Assembly: GCA_963638355.1 (NCBI GenBank)
Contig: CAVHRT010000082.1
Span: 1-7,480, forward strand
Source: W0P28-013 sp963638355
GTDB taxonomy: Bacteria; Bacteroidota; Bacteroidia; Bacteroidales; Paludibacteraceae
DNA: 7,480 nt
Direction: 5' to 3'
The position numbers were made by a program, and so were the translations under genes. Below the pieces are notes generated by a model. The model ran no database searches. It was given only the letters and a program-made list of their open reading frames with translations, and was not told where the DNA came from. Below, in pieces: positions 1 through 5,998 of this stretch (within the stretch, counting starts at the first letter, position 1; each line of letters starts with the position of its first letter).

Positions 1-6
1 CGCTCG

Positions 7-33
7 GCAAACTAAAAACGAGTTTTCGTTTGC
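7..33. repeat. Imperfect palindrome at the window edge
   Basis: Outer arms GCAAAC (7-12) and GTTTGC (28-33) enclose inner arms AAAAC (15-19) and GTTTT (22-26), with a two-base centre and small asymmetric bulges (TA at 13-14, C at 27). It could fold as a hairpin on either strand. No T-run follows on the plus strand, so it is not a convincing terminator for a gene entering from the left. It may be one copy of a dispersed palindromic repeat, but one copy in one window cannot show this. Confidence 0.4.
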
Positions 34-49
34 TCTCGCTTATCGCAAA

Positions 50-70
50 AATTCAAATTTCAGATTGGGC
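50..70. repeat. Short heptamer repeat, ATTTCAG type
   Basis: AATTCAA (50-56) is followed by ATTTCAG (57-63) and then ATTGGGC. The ATTTCAGATTG junction is repeated exactly at the right end of the 5047-5074 array, which has three such units. Two spacers of this window therefore share the same 7-bp-period sequence family. Confidence 0.55.
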
Positions 71-107
71 AATCCAGAACCATCTGCAGGGATTTGCGTA
101 ATGCAAT

Positions 108-143
108 ACTTTATGAACTTGATAAACTTTACAAACTTTCAGA
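108..143. repeat. Four-unit 9-bp tandem array upstream of the nadA promoter
   Basis: Four consecutive nonamers start with ACTT: ACTTTATGA (108), ACTTGATAA (117), ACTTTACAA (126) and ACTTTCAGA (135). The spacing is exactly 9 bp with substitutions only and no indels. The array ends 9 bp before the TATCTTTG element at 153 and so covers the expected upstream half of the nadA promoter, including any -33 contact. Whether it affects transcription is unknown. Confidence 0.75.
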
Positions 144-152
144 CTAAATTCG

Positions 153-160
153 TATCTTTG
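153..160 (+). promoter_or_regulatory. Bacteroidota-type -7 promoter element of nadA
   Basis: TATCTTTG matches the Bacteroidota -7 consensus TAnnTTTG exactly and lies 24 bp before the nadA ATG, implying a short leader of roughly 15-20 nt. No clear TTG sits at the usual 19-21 bp spacing upstream; the nearest position holds TTTA around 128-131, inside the 9-bp repeat array. The leader has only a weak purine stretch (GGGAAAAA) before the ATG, as is common in this phylum. Confidence 0.6.
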
Positions 161-184
161 CGGTGGAAAATTTTTCGGGAAAAA

Positions 185-1120
185 ATGGAAAACAAACAGC
201 AAATTATCGACGAAATTGCGCGGCTGAAACGCGAGAAAAATGCCGTGATAATGGCGCATTACTATCAACAAAACGACATTCAGGACATTGCCGATGTGAT
301 TGGCGACAGTCTGGCTTTGGCGCAGTGGGCGACCAAAAGCACGGCCGACATTTTGGTGGTTTGCGGCGTGCATTTCATGGGCGAAACGGCAAAAATTCTG
401 TCGCCAGAAAAGAAAGTCTTAGTGCCAGACATGAACGCTGGTTGTTCGCTGGCCGACAGTTGCGATGCCGCTGATTTTGAGCAGTTTGTGAAGGCGCATC
501 CCGACCACACAGTGATTTCGTATGTGAACACCACAGCCGCCGTGAAAGCCCTGACCGATGTGGTGGTAACGTCGAGCAATGCGCAAAAAATTGTCGAAAA
601 ATTTCCGAAAGATGCCAAACTGATTTTCGGTCCCGACCGCAATTTGGGCAGTTACATCAACAAGATTACAGGGCGCGAAATGCTGCTATGGAACGGTGCT
701 TGCCATGTTCACGAGCAATTTTCGGTAGAAGGAATCGTGGCACTAAAAAAAGCCCACCCCAACGCCAAAGTGCTGGCTCACCCCGAGTGCAAAAATGTGG
801 TCTTGATGCTGGCCGACGTGATTGGTTCCACGCAGAAACTGCTCGACTACGCTACGCAAAGTGCTGATACTGAGTTTCTTGTGGCGACCGAGAGCGGCAT
901 TCTGCACGAGATGCAAAAGCGCAATCCCGGCAAAACGTTCATTCCCATTCCGCCCGTCGACAGCACCTGCGGTTGCAACGAGTGCAACTTTATGAAACTG
1001 AACACGCTCGAAAAAGTGCGCGTCTGTCTGCTGCACGAATCGCCCGAAATTCACGTCGACGAAGCAATCCGCCAAAAGGCCGTGAAGCCCATTCTGAAGA
1101 TGCTGGAGATGAGCAAGTAA
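185..1120 (+). CDS. nadA: Quinolinate synthase NadA
   Basis: NadA is a cytoplasmic [4Fe-4S] enzyme that condenses iminoaspartate (made by NadB or an aspartate dehydrogenase) with dihydroxyacetone phosphate to quinolinate, the precursor of NAD. The 311-residue product has the three family blocks: AHYYQQNDIQDIAD (24-37) near the N-terminus, NAGCSLAD with Cys87, and WNGACHVHE with Cys173. The C-terminal TCGCNEC cluster (Cys262, 264, 267) should supply the third cluster ligand; GPDRNLG (149-155) is also typical. Length fits the short NadA form, shorter than E. coli NadA (about 347). I chose the ATG at 185 because homology starts there and it lies 24 bp after a good -7 element; the frame is open back to 65, but that part would span the promoter and the repeat array. 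No nadB or nadC is in the window, so the gene is probably monocistronic here. Confidence 0.96.
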   Translation: MENKQQIIDEIARLKREKNAVIMAHYYQQNDIQDIADVIGDSLALAQWATKSTADILVVCGVHFMGETAKILSPEKKVLVPDMNAGCSLADSCDAADFEQFVKAHPDHTVISYVNTTAAVKALTDVVVTSSNAQKIVEKFPKDAKLIFGPDRNLGSYINKITGREMLLWNGACHVHEQFSVEGIVALKKAHPNAKVLAHPECKNVVLMLADVIGSTQKLLDYATQSADTEFLVATESGILHEMQKRNPGKTFIPIPPVDSTCGCNECNFMKLNTLEKVRVCLLHESPEIHVDEAIRQKAVKPILKMLEMSK

Positions 1121-1124
1121 CGAG

Positions 1125-1152
1125 AATTAAGAATTTTGAATTAAGAATTAAG
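1125..1152. repeat. Heptamer array AATTAAG, four units, after the nadA stop
   Basis: Four 7-bp units start four bases after the nadA stop codon: AATTAAG (1125), AATTTTG (1132), AATTAAG (1139) and AATTAAG (1146), with a decayed fifth unit AATTTCT (1153). The period is exact with no indels. The same heptamer, reverse-complemented, forms the array at 1519-1546, so both arrays have the same orientation relative to the gene that ends there. Confidence 0.85.
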
Positions 1153-1320
1153 AATTTCTGGTTAGAAAGTTTCTAGGTTTGTAGCAACCCAAAACACTAA
1201 GAATCAAGCAATTACATCAGAACTCTACACTTTTTCGACCCTTCGTTTGACGAAATAGCACACTTTTTCGAGGCAAAGAGGAAATAATTTAACGACTTAA
1301 TAAATCAATAACTTAATGTT

Positions 1321-1343
1321 TGGGGCATTGCGACCCCACTTTT
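1321..1343 (+). terminator. Possible weak intrinsic terminator for nadA
   Basis: A five-base-pair stem TGGGG (1321-1325) with CCCCA (1334-1338) and an eight-base loop is followed by C and TTTT (1340-1343). On the minus strand the same stem is not followed by a T-run, so it would act only on transcripts coming from nadA. The stem is short and lies about 200 nt after the nadA stop, so the call is tentative. Confidence 0.35.
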
Positions 1344-1353
1344 GTGTCAATTT

Positions 1354-1375
1354 ATTCGGTTATAACCGAATTTTT
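1354..1375 (+). terminator. Palindrome plus T-run, probable terminator for nadA
   Basis: Positions 1354-1371 are a perfect 18-bp palindrome, ATTCGGTTATAACCGAAT. As RNA it can form a seven-base-pair stem with a UAUA loop, followed by Us (1371-1375). No T-run follows on the other strand, so the orientation fits nadA. The stem is AT-rich and of moderate strength. A perfect DNA palindrome of this size could instead be an operator for a dimeric regulator, but no promoter is visible beside it. Confidence 0.5.
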
Positions 1376-1460
1376 ACCACATTTTTGTCGTAATATTTGG
1401 TCGTAACCGATTTTTTGAACTCTACCAAGCGCGCACTCTCAATTTCCTTTAGGAGCAGGT

Positions 1461-1487
1461 AAAAGGGACGCGGCGCGCCACGTCCCT
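1461..1487 (-). terminator. GC-rich palindrome acting as terminator of the minus-strand cluster
   Basis: Arms AGGGACG (1464-1470) and CGTCCCT (1481-1487) flank a GGCGCGCC core (1472-1479). Read on the minus strand, the hairpin lies about 47 nt after the stop codon of the 825-residue fusion gene and is followed by TTTT (complement of 1461-1464). The one non-complementary position pair (1471 with 1480) is a C.A mismatch in plus-strand RNA but a G.U wobble in minus-strand RNA, so the minus transcript folds fully paired. Its GC content is far above the surrounding spacer, which suggests a dispersed REP-like palindrome used as a terminator. Confidence 0.6.
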
Positions 1488-1518
1488 ACAAGCTTTGCGT
1501 AATCGCAGTTGGTTTTCT

Positions 1519-1546
1519 CTTAATTCTAAATTCTTAATTCTTAATT
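1519..1546. repeat. Heptamer array CTTAATT, overlapping the fusion gene's stop
   Basis: Four 7-bp units CTTAATT (1519), CTAAATT (1526), CTTAATT (1533) and CTTAATT (1540) have an exact 7-bp period. On the minus strand this reads as AATTAAG units, the reverse complement of the array at 1125-1152. The first two minus-strand units lie inside the end of the 825-residue fusion gene and encode its last residues (IKN) and its TAA stop (1534-1536). Confidence 0.85.
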
Positions 1547-4011
1547 GCGCAAGCGATCGCCTGTTCTGCGCTGGTGCGAATTTGCTCGATGGTGAGATTT
1601 TCGGGGTAGATAGGCGGCAGAAAATCGACAGTGATTTTGGCGAAAAGGCGCGGCAATTTTATGCGTTTCAGCACGGCGCGCTCCGAACCACAAATGGCGA
1701 CTGGCACTACAGGCACATTCAGTTCTTTGCTTAAAATGGCAAAACTGTCCTTGAAAGCAAGCATTTTGCCCGTTTTGGAGCGCGTGCCTTCGGGGAAAAT
1801 GATGATGTTTTTGCCCTTGCCAAGCACCGCCGCCATCTGCTGCAACGACTCACGCACATTTTTGTTGATGTCCATGAGAATGACATTGTTTTTCGATGCC
1901 AAAAAGTGGGCTAATTTGCCGCGAAGATGCTTATCTTTGGCAAAAAAGAAGGTATTTCGCACCGTTTTGCCGCGCATTTTGGAGGTTATGAAATAACCGT
2001 CGAGCATGCTGCGATGGTTTGCCACAATGATGCACGGCTGCTGCGGCAGTTTTATTTTTCGTTGATTGCGCCCGCGATAGGTCAGCCCGATGAGCATCGA
2101 CACAGTGCGGCTGCAAAACGCCTGAATGACGCCAGCGCGCGGCACCACAAAGTTCTGCACACGGTTCGAGAGAATCTCTTTCCAAGTAACCTTTTTGGCC
2201 TCGCCGTCGGTCTGGTGACCATTTTTCTCGATGTAATTGCTCAACTTGCCGAGCGTGCTTAGTTGGTCGAGTTGCGCTTCGTTCAGATTCACGCCGAAAC
2301 GCGATTCCACAAAGGTGAGCAGTGCCACTTTGCCCAGCGAATCCATGGCGAGATCGATCTCGAAATCATCGTTTTCGCCCGCGTTCGAGTCGGTTTCTTT
2401 ATCGATATAAGCCTTCAGCGCCAAATAGATTTCGCTGCGTGGCATGGTGTCGTCGGTGGCAGTTTTTTTGTGATCGTCGACGAGCTCCGCCAGTTTGAAA
2501 CGCTGCAGTTTCATCAGGCGCGTTTTGGGCAGTTCGCCTGACACAATATGGAATTTTTTGATGCGTTTGTACGGCGCCACGCTCTGATTGTAGCGTGCAA
2601 TCTCGTCCTTCAGCACGTCGTGCATGTTTTCGTTGGAATGATCGCGCACAGCCGAAAGTTGCGGCACAATGACGCATTGCAGCACCGAATCTTTCAAGAA
2701 AACGCCCACCTCTTTGACGCATGGCGAAAGGCGTTCGATGGCCTCCTCCACCTCGGCAGGATTGATGTTTTTGCCGTTTGGCGTTACGATTATCTCCTTA
2801 ATTCGCCCAGTGAGTTTCAGGCCTTTGGTTGGCGACAGTTCACCCATATCGCCCGTGTGCAGCCAGCCGTCGCGAATAATGTCGGCAGTTTCGTCGGGGC
2901 GATTGTAATAGCCCTGCATCACATTGTCGCCGCGCACACAGACTTCGCCATTTTCATCGATTTTCACTTCAATATTCGGCAGCGGCTCGCCAGCGTAGCC
3001 CACTTGCACATTCCACGGTCGCGTGAAACTGATCATCGGCGCAGTTTCGGTCATTCCATAACCCTCGAGCACCGTGAAACCAAGCGTTTTGAAAATTCGT
3101 CCGATTTCGGTTGGCAAGGCAGCACCGCCACTCACCAGAAAATCAATGTGACCGCCAAATTTCTTGTGGACTTTGGCAAAAATGCGTCGCGAAAGTCGTG
3201 GTGAACCGATTTTCTGCATCAATTTGAAGATGGCACGCGTAAGGCGCGAGGCGTTTATCTGTGCCATAATGCCCTTCGACAGCAGTTCGTAGAGCCGCGG
3301 CACACCGATGATGATGTTGATTCGTCCATCGACCAGCGTTTTCAGAATACTATCGGCGTTCAGTCCATCGGCCATGGCGACGGTTTGTCCCATGTAGAGC
3401 GGTGCCACCAGCGATCCCATCAGCGGAAAAGCGTGATGCAACGGCAGCAAAATCATAGTGTTGCGCTCGGGCGTGAAAATCGGCACATCGCGCGACACCG
3501 AATGCACATTGAACATGGCATTTTTGTACGACAGCATCACACCTTTTGGCGAACCCGTAGTTCCCGAAGTGTAGATGATGAGCATGGTGCGCTCGTCGTT
3601 GTCGAAAAGAACTGGTGTAATCACCTCATTATCAACATCTTGCAAATCAATATCTGATTCTGTGAGAATGCTGCACGAGAAATCAATTTGCTTCGAAGCC
3701 TGCTCCACAACAGCGCGTTTTGCAGACGAAGTGAAGATTATTTCGGGGCGACAATCGTTCAAGATGTACGCCAATTCGCCAACAGTCGATGCGCAATCGA
3801 CTGGGACAGTGACGGCACCACAGCGCACGCTGCCATAGAAAGCGAAAATCCACGCAGGCGAATTTTCGGCGAAAATCAGTATTTTTTGTGGAGTGCCATC
3901 AGCAGCAAACGCCCTGCCATAGCGGGCTGAGCGTTGCAAAAGTTGTGCGTACGAATAACGTTCGTCGCGAAAAATGATGGCAGTTTTATTGTGTTCTGAA
4001 AGTAATTCCAT
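1534..4011 (-). CDS. Acyl-adenylate ligase / acyl carrier / PlsC acyltransferase fusion
   Basis: This 825-residue protein joins three lipid modules. Residues 1-510 are an AMP-binding (acyl-CoA synthetase-like) domain, with YTSGTTGSPKG (147-157), GYGMTET (317-323), GWLHTGD (382-388), TGRIKEII (401-408) and an A10-type end PKTRLMKLQR in which Lys501 is the likely catalytic lysine. Residues about 525-597 resemble an acyl carrier domain with DSL at 557-559; Ser558 is the expected phosphopantetheine site. Residues about 615-825 are a PlsC/LPLAT acyltransferase with NHRSMLD (665-671) and FPEGTRS (739-745). I infer that a fatty acid is activated as acyl-AMP, loaded on the internal carrier and passed to a lysophospholipid or glycerol phosphate acceptor. 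E. coli Aas carries the ligase and acyltransferase in the opposite order and without this carrier. The gene starts 48 bp after kdsD and is probably co-transcribed. Membrane association is likely; the acceptor is unknown. Confidence 0.9.
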   Translation of the reverse strand: MELLSEHNKTAIIFRDERYSYAQLLQRSARYGRAFAADGTPQKILIFAENSPAWIFAFYGSVRCGAVTVPVDCASTVGELAYILNDCRPEIIFTSSAKRAVVEQASKQIDFSCSILTESDIDLQDVDNEVITPVLFDNDERTMLIIYTSGTTGSPKGVMLSYKNAMFNVHSVSRDVPIFTPERNTMILLPLHHAFPLMGSLVAPLYMGQTVAMADGLNADSILKTLVDGRINIIIGVPRLYELLSKGIMAQINASRLTRAIFKLMQKIGSPRLSRRIFAKVHKKFGGHIDFLVSGGAALPTEIGRIFKTLGFTVLEGYGMTETAPMISFTRPWNVQVGYAGEPLPNIEVKIDENGEVCVRGDNVMQGYYNRPDETADIIRDGWLHTGDMGELSPTKGLKLTGRIKEIIVTPNGKNINPAEVEEAIERLSPCVKEVGVFLKDSVLQCVIVPQLSAVRDHSNENMHDVLKDEIARYNQSVAPYKRIKKFHIVSGELPKTRLMKLQRFKLAELVDDHKKTATDDTMPRSEIYLALKAYIDKETDSNAGENDDFEIDLAMDSLGKVALLTFVESRFGVNLNEAQLDQLSTLGKLSNYIEKNGHQTDGEAKKVTWKEILSNRVQNFVVPRAGVIQAFCSRTVSMLIGLTYRGRNQRKIKLPQQPCIIVANHRSMLDGYFITSKMRGKTVRNTFFFAKDKHLRGKLAHFLASKNNVILMDINKNVRESLQQMAAVLGKGKNIIIFPEGTRSKTGKMLAFKDSFAILSKELNVPVVPVAICGSERAVLKRIKLPRLFAKITVDFLPPIYPENLTIEQIRTSAEQAIACAIKN

Positions 4012-4059
4012 AAACCTAAACTGAACAAAACCAAGCCCGCCGCAGAATTGCAGCGCAGT

Positions 4060-5031
4060 TTAGCCTTGTGTGAAACCATAAATATGGTGTATGTGCAGAA
4101 TGCCGATGATGGGCGCGTCTGGCTCGTCTTTTTCCACCACAGCGAGGGTGGTTATTTTGTAGCGATCCATCATTTCCAGCGCATCGTTCACCATCATGTC
4201 GGCGGCAATGCGCTTGAAACCAACGCTCATGAAATCGGCTGCGCGCAGGGTTTTCAGGTCGTCGAAACGCTGTGCTGCGCGCCTTATGTCGCCATCGGTG
4301 ATGATACCAACCACGCGTGCTGCCGCATTTTTCACCATGGTGATGCCGAGTTTTTTCAGGCTCACTTCGGCTATCACATCTTTGAAAAGCGTATCTTCCG
4401 AAACCATCGGCACCACAGTGGTCATGCAGTCCTTCACTTGCGTGAGCATGCGCCGTCCGAGCGCACCGCCTGGGTGATAGAGCGCGAAATTTTCGGGTTT
4501 GAAGTCACGTTTTTCCATCAGGCAGACCGTAAGCGCATCGCCCATTACGAGTGCCGCCGTGGTCGAGGTTGTTGGAGCAAGACCGATTTTGCAAGCTTCG
4601 CGCTCCACATGCACATCAATCACATAGTCGCTCTGTTGCGCGAGCGTGGAGCGTTTGTCGCCAGTCATCGCCACTATAGGGCAACCCATTTTTTTCAGAT
4701 TGCGCACCACATTCAGTATCTCGTCCGATTCGCCGCTGTTCGAGATGGCGATGACCACATCGCCGCGCACCACCATGCCAAGATCGCCGTGAAGCGCCTC
4801 AGCAGCGTTGATAAAGACGGCTGGTGTGCCTGTCGATGCCAACGATGCAGCAATTTTTTTGCCGATAATGCCCGTCTTGCCGATGCCGGTAAGCACCACT
4901 TTGCCCTTGTGAGCGTAGATGAGTTCCACCACCTGACGCATTTCGTCGCCAATGCGCTGCCCCACCTTGCTTATCTGCTCCATCTCTATCTGGAACACCT
5001 CTTTGCTGCGTGCTACTATATCGAGATCCAT
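4060..5031 (-). CDS. kdsD: D-arabinose-5-phosphate isomerase (KdsD/KpsF/GutQ family)
   Basis: The enzyme interconverts D-ribulose 5-phosphate and D-arabinose 5-phosphate, the first committed step toward Kdo, in the cytoplasm. The 323-residue product has an N-terminal SIS sugar-isomerase domain (about 35-175) with GIGKTGIIGKK (49-59), ISNSGESDE (96-104) and APTTSTTAALVMGDAL (152-167). HPGGALGRR (186-194) follows; His186 corresponds to the catalytic histidine of E. coli KdsD. Two CBS domains follow (about 200-255 and 265-320), with ITDGDIRR (244-251) closing the first. Length matches E. coli KdsD (328). It follows kdsA after a 121-bp spacer full of repeats. The ATG at 5031 is preceded by a weak purine-rich site (GAAGAG). 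GutQ or KpsF paralogues have the same layout, but the kdsA neighbour favours the LPS Kdo role. Confidence 0.94.
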   Translation of the reverse strand: MDLDIVARSKEVFQIEMEQISKVGQRIGDEMRQVVELIYAHKGKVVLTGIGKTGIIGKKIAASLASTGTPAVFINAAEALHGDLGMVVRGDVVIAISNSGESDEILNVVRNLKKMGCPIVAMTGDKRSTLAQQSDYVIDVHVEREACKIGLAPTTSTTAALVMGDALTVCLMEKRDFKPENFALYHPGGALGRRMLTQVKDCMTTVVPMVSEDTLFKDVIAEVSLKKLGITMVKNAAARVVGIITDGDIRRAAQRFDDLKTLRAADFMSVGFKRIAADMMVNDALEMMDRYKITTLAVVEKDEPDAPIIGILHIHHIYGFTQG

Positions 5032-5046
5032 GTTTTTCTCTTCGAG

Positions 5047-5074
5047 ATTTCAAATTTCAAATTTCAGATTGATT
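5047..5074. repeat. Heptamer array ATTTCAA between kdsA and kdsD
   Basis: Units ATTTCAA (5047), ATTTCAA (5054), ATTTCAG (5061) and a decayed ATTGATT (5068) run with an exact 7-bp period, 16 bp upstream of the kdsD start codon. On the transcribed strand it therefore lies in the leader region of kdsD. It shares the ATTTCAGATTG end with the repeat at 50-70. Confidence 0.8.
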
Positions 5075-5097
5075 TTGCTTTCCACATCGGGCTGCGA

Positions 5098-5130
5098 AAT
5101 TATCAATTATCAATTGTCAATTATCAATTA
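5098..5130. repeat. Heptamer array AATTATC between kdsA and kdsD
   Basis: AATTATC (5098), AATTATC (5105), AATTGTC (5112), AATTATC (5119) and a partial AATTA (5126) form a perfect 7-bp ladder. Two units of the same family occur at 7429-7442, after another stop codon. On the minus strand it repeats TTGATAA-like sequence, which looks like fragments of a promoter -33 TTG and a TA element every 7 bp; I see no full TAnnTTTG there, only TAATTTCG at its downstream edge. Confidence 0.85.
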
Positions 5131-5138
5131 AAAAATTC

Positions 5139-5166
5139 CTAACTCCTCACTCCTAATTTCTAACTT
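5139..5166. repeat. Heptamer array CTAACTC overlapping the kdsA 3' end
   Basis: CTAACTC (5139), CTCACTC (5146), CTAATTT (5153) and CTAACTT (5160) follow a 7-bp period. The last two units lie inside kdsA and encode its final residues and TAG stop (5153-5155), so the reading frame of kdsA now ends within the repeat. About eight bases separate it from the AATTATC array. Confidence 0.75.
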
Positions 5167-5983
5167 TCTTCGTGATTTCATCAATTTCGATGGCGTGCTG
5201 AAGGATTGGTCGTATGTCGCTCAGTTTCAGTTGATTAGCAGCATCACTCCATGCTTCGTCGGGATTGGGATGTACTTCTGCGAAAATGGCATCGACACCA
5301 ACGGCCAAAGCGGCGTTCATCAGGTATGGCGCCATATCGCGGTTGCCGCCCGTCGATGAGCCATTGCCACCCGGCTTCTGCACCGAGTGCGTAGCGTCGA
5401 ACACCACAGGGTGCCCGTAGGTGCGCATCTCTACCAAACCCGTCATGTCGACCACCAGATTGTTGTAGCCAAACGACGAGCCACGTTCGCAGAGCATCAC
5501 ATTTTCGTTTCCCGTCGATACGACTTTGGCCACCACCTGCTTCATGTCCCACGGTGCCATGAACTGTCCTTTCTTCACATTCACAATCTTACCCGTGCGA
5601 GCCGCTGCCAACAGCAGATCGGTCTGGCGCGAAAGGAATGCTGGAATTTGCAGTACATCGACCACCTGAGCCACAGGCGCACATTGCCAACACTCGTGAA
5701 CATCGGTAACGAGCGGCAAGTCGAGTTCGGTGCGCACCTTTTGCAAAATGCGCAAACCTTCGTCCATGCCCACGCCGCGCGGCGAATTGCACGAGGTGCG
5801 GTTGGCTTTGTCGAACGAGGCTTTAAAGATGAGATCGATGTCCAAGTCGCCACACACGCGTTTGAGCGCCTCGGCGGTCTGCATCACCATGCTTTCACCC
5901 TCGATGACACACGGACCAGCCAGCAACACAAACCGTCTGCCGCCACCAATCGTAAAACGGCCGTCAACCGAAATCTCTTTCAT
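5153..5983 (-). CDS. kdsA: 3-deoxy-8-phosphooctulonate (Kdo-8-P) synthase KdsA
   Basis: KdsA condenses phosphoenolpyruvate with D-arabinose 5-phosphate to Kdo 8-phosphate, directly after the KdsD reaction encoded next door. With the ATG at 5983 the product has 276 residues, a TIM-barrel DAHP/KDO8P synthase. Visible motifs are AGPCVIEG (22-29), FKASFDKANRTS (53-64), QIPAFLSRQTDLL (112-124), NVKKGQFMAPWD and FDATHSVQKPGG. Cys25, His199, Glu236 and Asp247 match the metal ligands of the Aquifex enzyme in identity and relative spacing (Cys11, His185, Glu222, Asp233, from memory), which points to the metal-dependent class II; the metal-independent E. coli enzyme has Asn in place of the Cys. A GTG at 5995 would add four residues and leave only 3 bp after the upstream stop; I prefer the ATG, which leaves 15 bp. 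The spacing implies co-transcription with the upstream GH16-like gene. Confidence 0.95.
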   Translation of the reverse strand: MKEISVDGRFTIGGGRRFVLLAGPCVIEGESMVMQTAEALKRVCGDLDIDLIFKASFDKANRTSCNSPRGVGMDEGLRILQKVRTELDLPLVTDVHECWQCAPVAQVVDVLQIPAFLSRQTDLLLAAARTGKIVNVKKGQFMAPWDMKQVVAKVVSTGNENVMLCERGSSFGYNNLVVDMTGLVEMRTYGHPVVFDATHSVQKPGGNGSSTGGNRDMAPYLMNAALAVGVDAIFAEVHPNPDEAWSDAANQLKLSDIRPILQHAIEIDEITKKVRN

Positions 5984-5998
5984 CGTCGTCGACACCGA

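Larger units (their letters stand above)
1121..1533. other. Convergent intergenic region with repeats and hairpins, no gene seen
   Basis: This stretch separates nadA from the converging minus-strand cluster. I find no credible coding sequence on either strand; stops are frequent in all frames. It holds inverted heptamer arrays at both edges, a direct repeat of ACACTTTTTCGA (1227-1238 and 1260-1271), a short hairpin between these copies (TTCGT 1242-1246 with ACGAA 1250-1254), an odd palindrome TAGAAAGTTTCTA (1163-1175), a loose run of ACTTAAT-like units (1291-1317), and the terminator-like hairpins listed separately. TAACCGA followed by a T-run occurs twice (1363-1375 and 1404-1416). I see no transposase remnant or target-site duplication. 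Confidence 0.6.

Noticed and set aside
65..184. In-frame N-terminal extension of nadA starting at 65
   Set aside because: It would span the nonamer array and the -7 promoter element, and NadA homology begins at the ATG at 185.
1125..1546. Inverted arrays as terminal repeats of a small transposon (MITE)
   Set aside because: The arms are tandem heptamers, not unique termini; no target duplication is visible, and one arm lies inside a coding end. Same orientation relative to each gene end explains the inversion better.
1553..1560. GCGATCGC palindrome, like the cyanobacterial HIP1 octamer
   Set aside because: It is a single copy inside the coding end of the fusion gene, and nothing else suggests a cyanobacterium.
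4048..5142. Long open frame on the plus strand opposite kdsD
   Set aside because: It is antisense to a clear kdsD, is rich in His and Arg like many antisense frames, and shows no recognisable domain.
5047..5166. CRISPR-like array between kdsA and kdsD
   Set aside because: The units are 7 bp and contiguous, with no spacers of unique sequence and no cas gene nearby.
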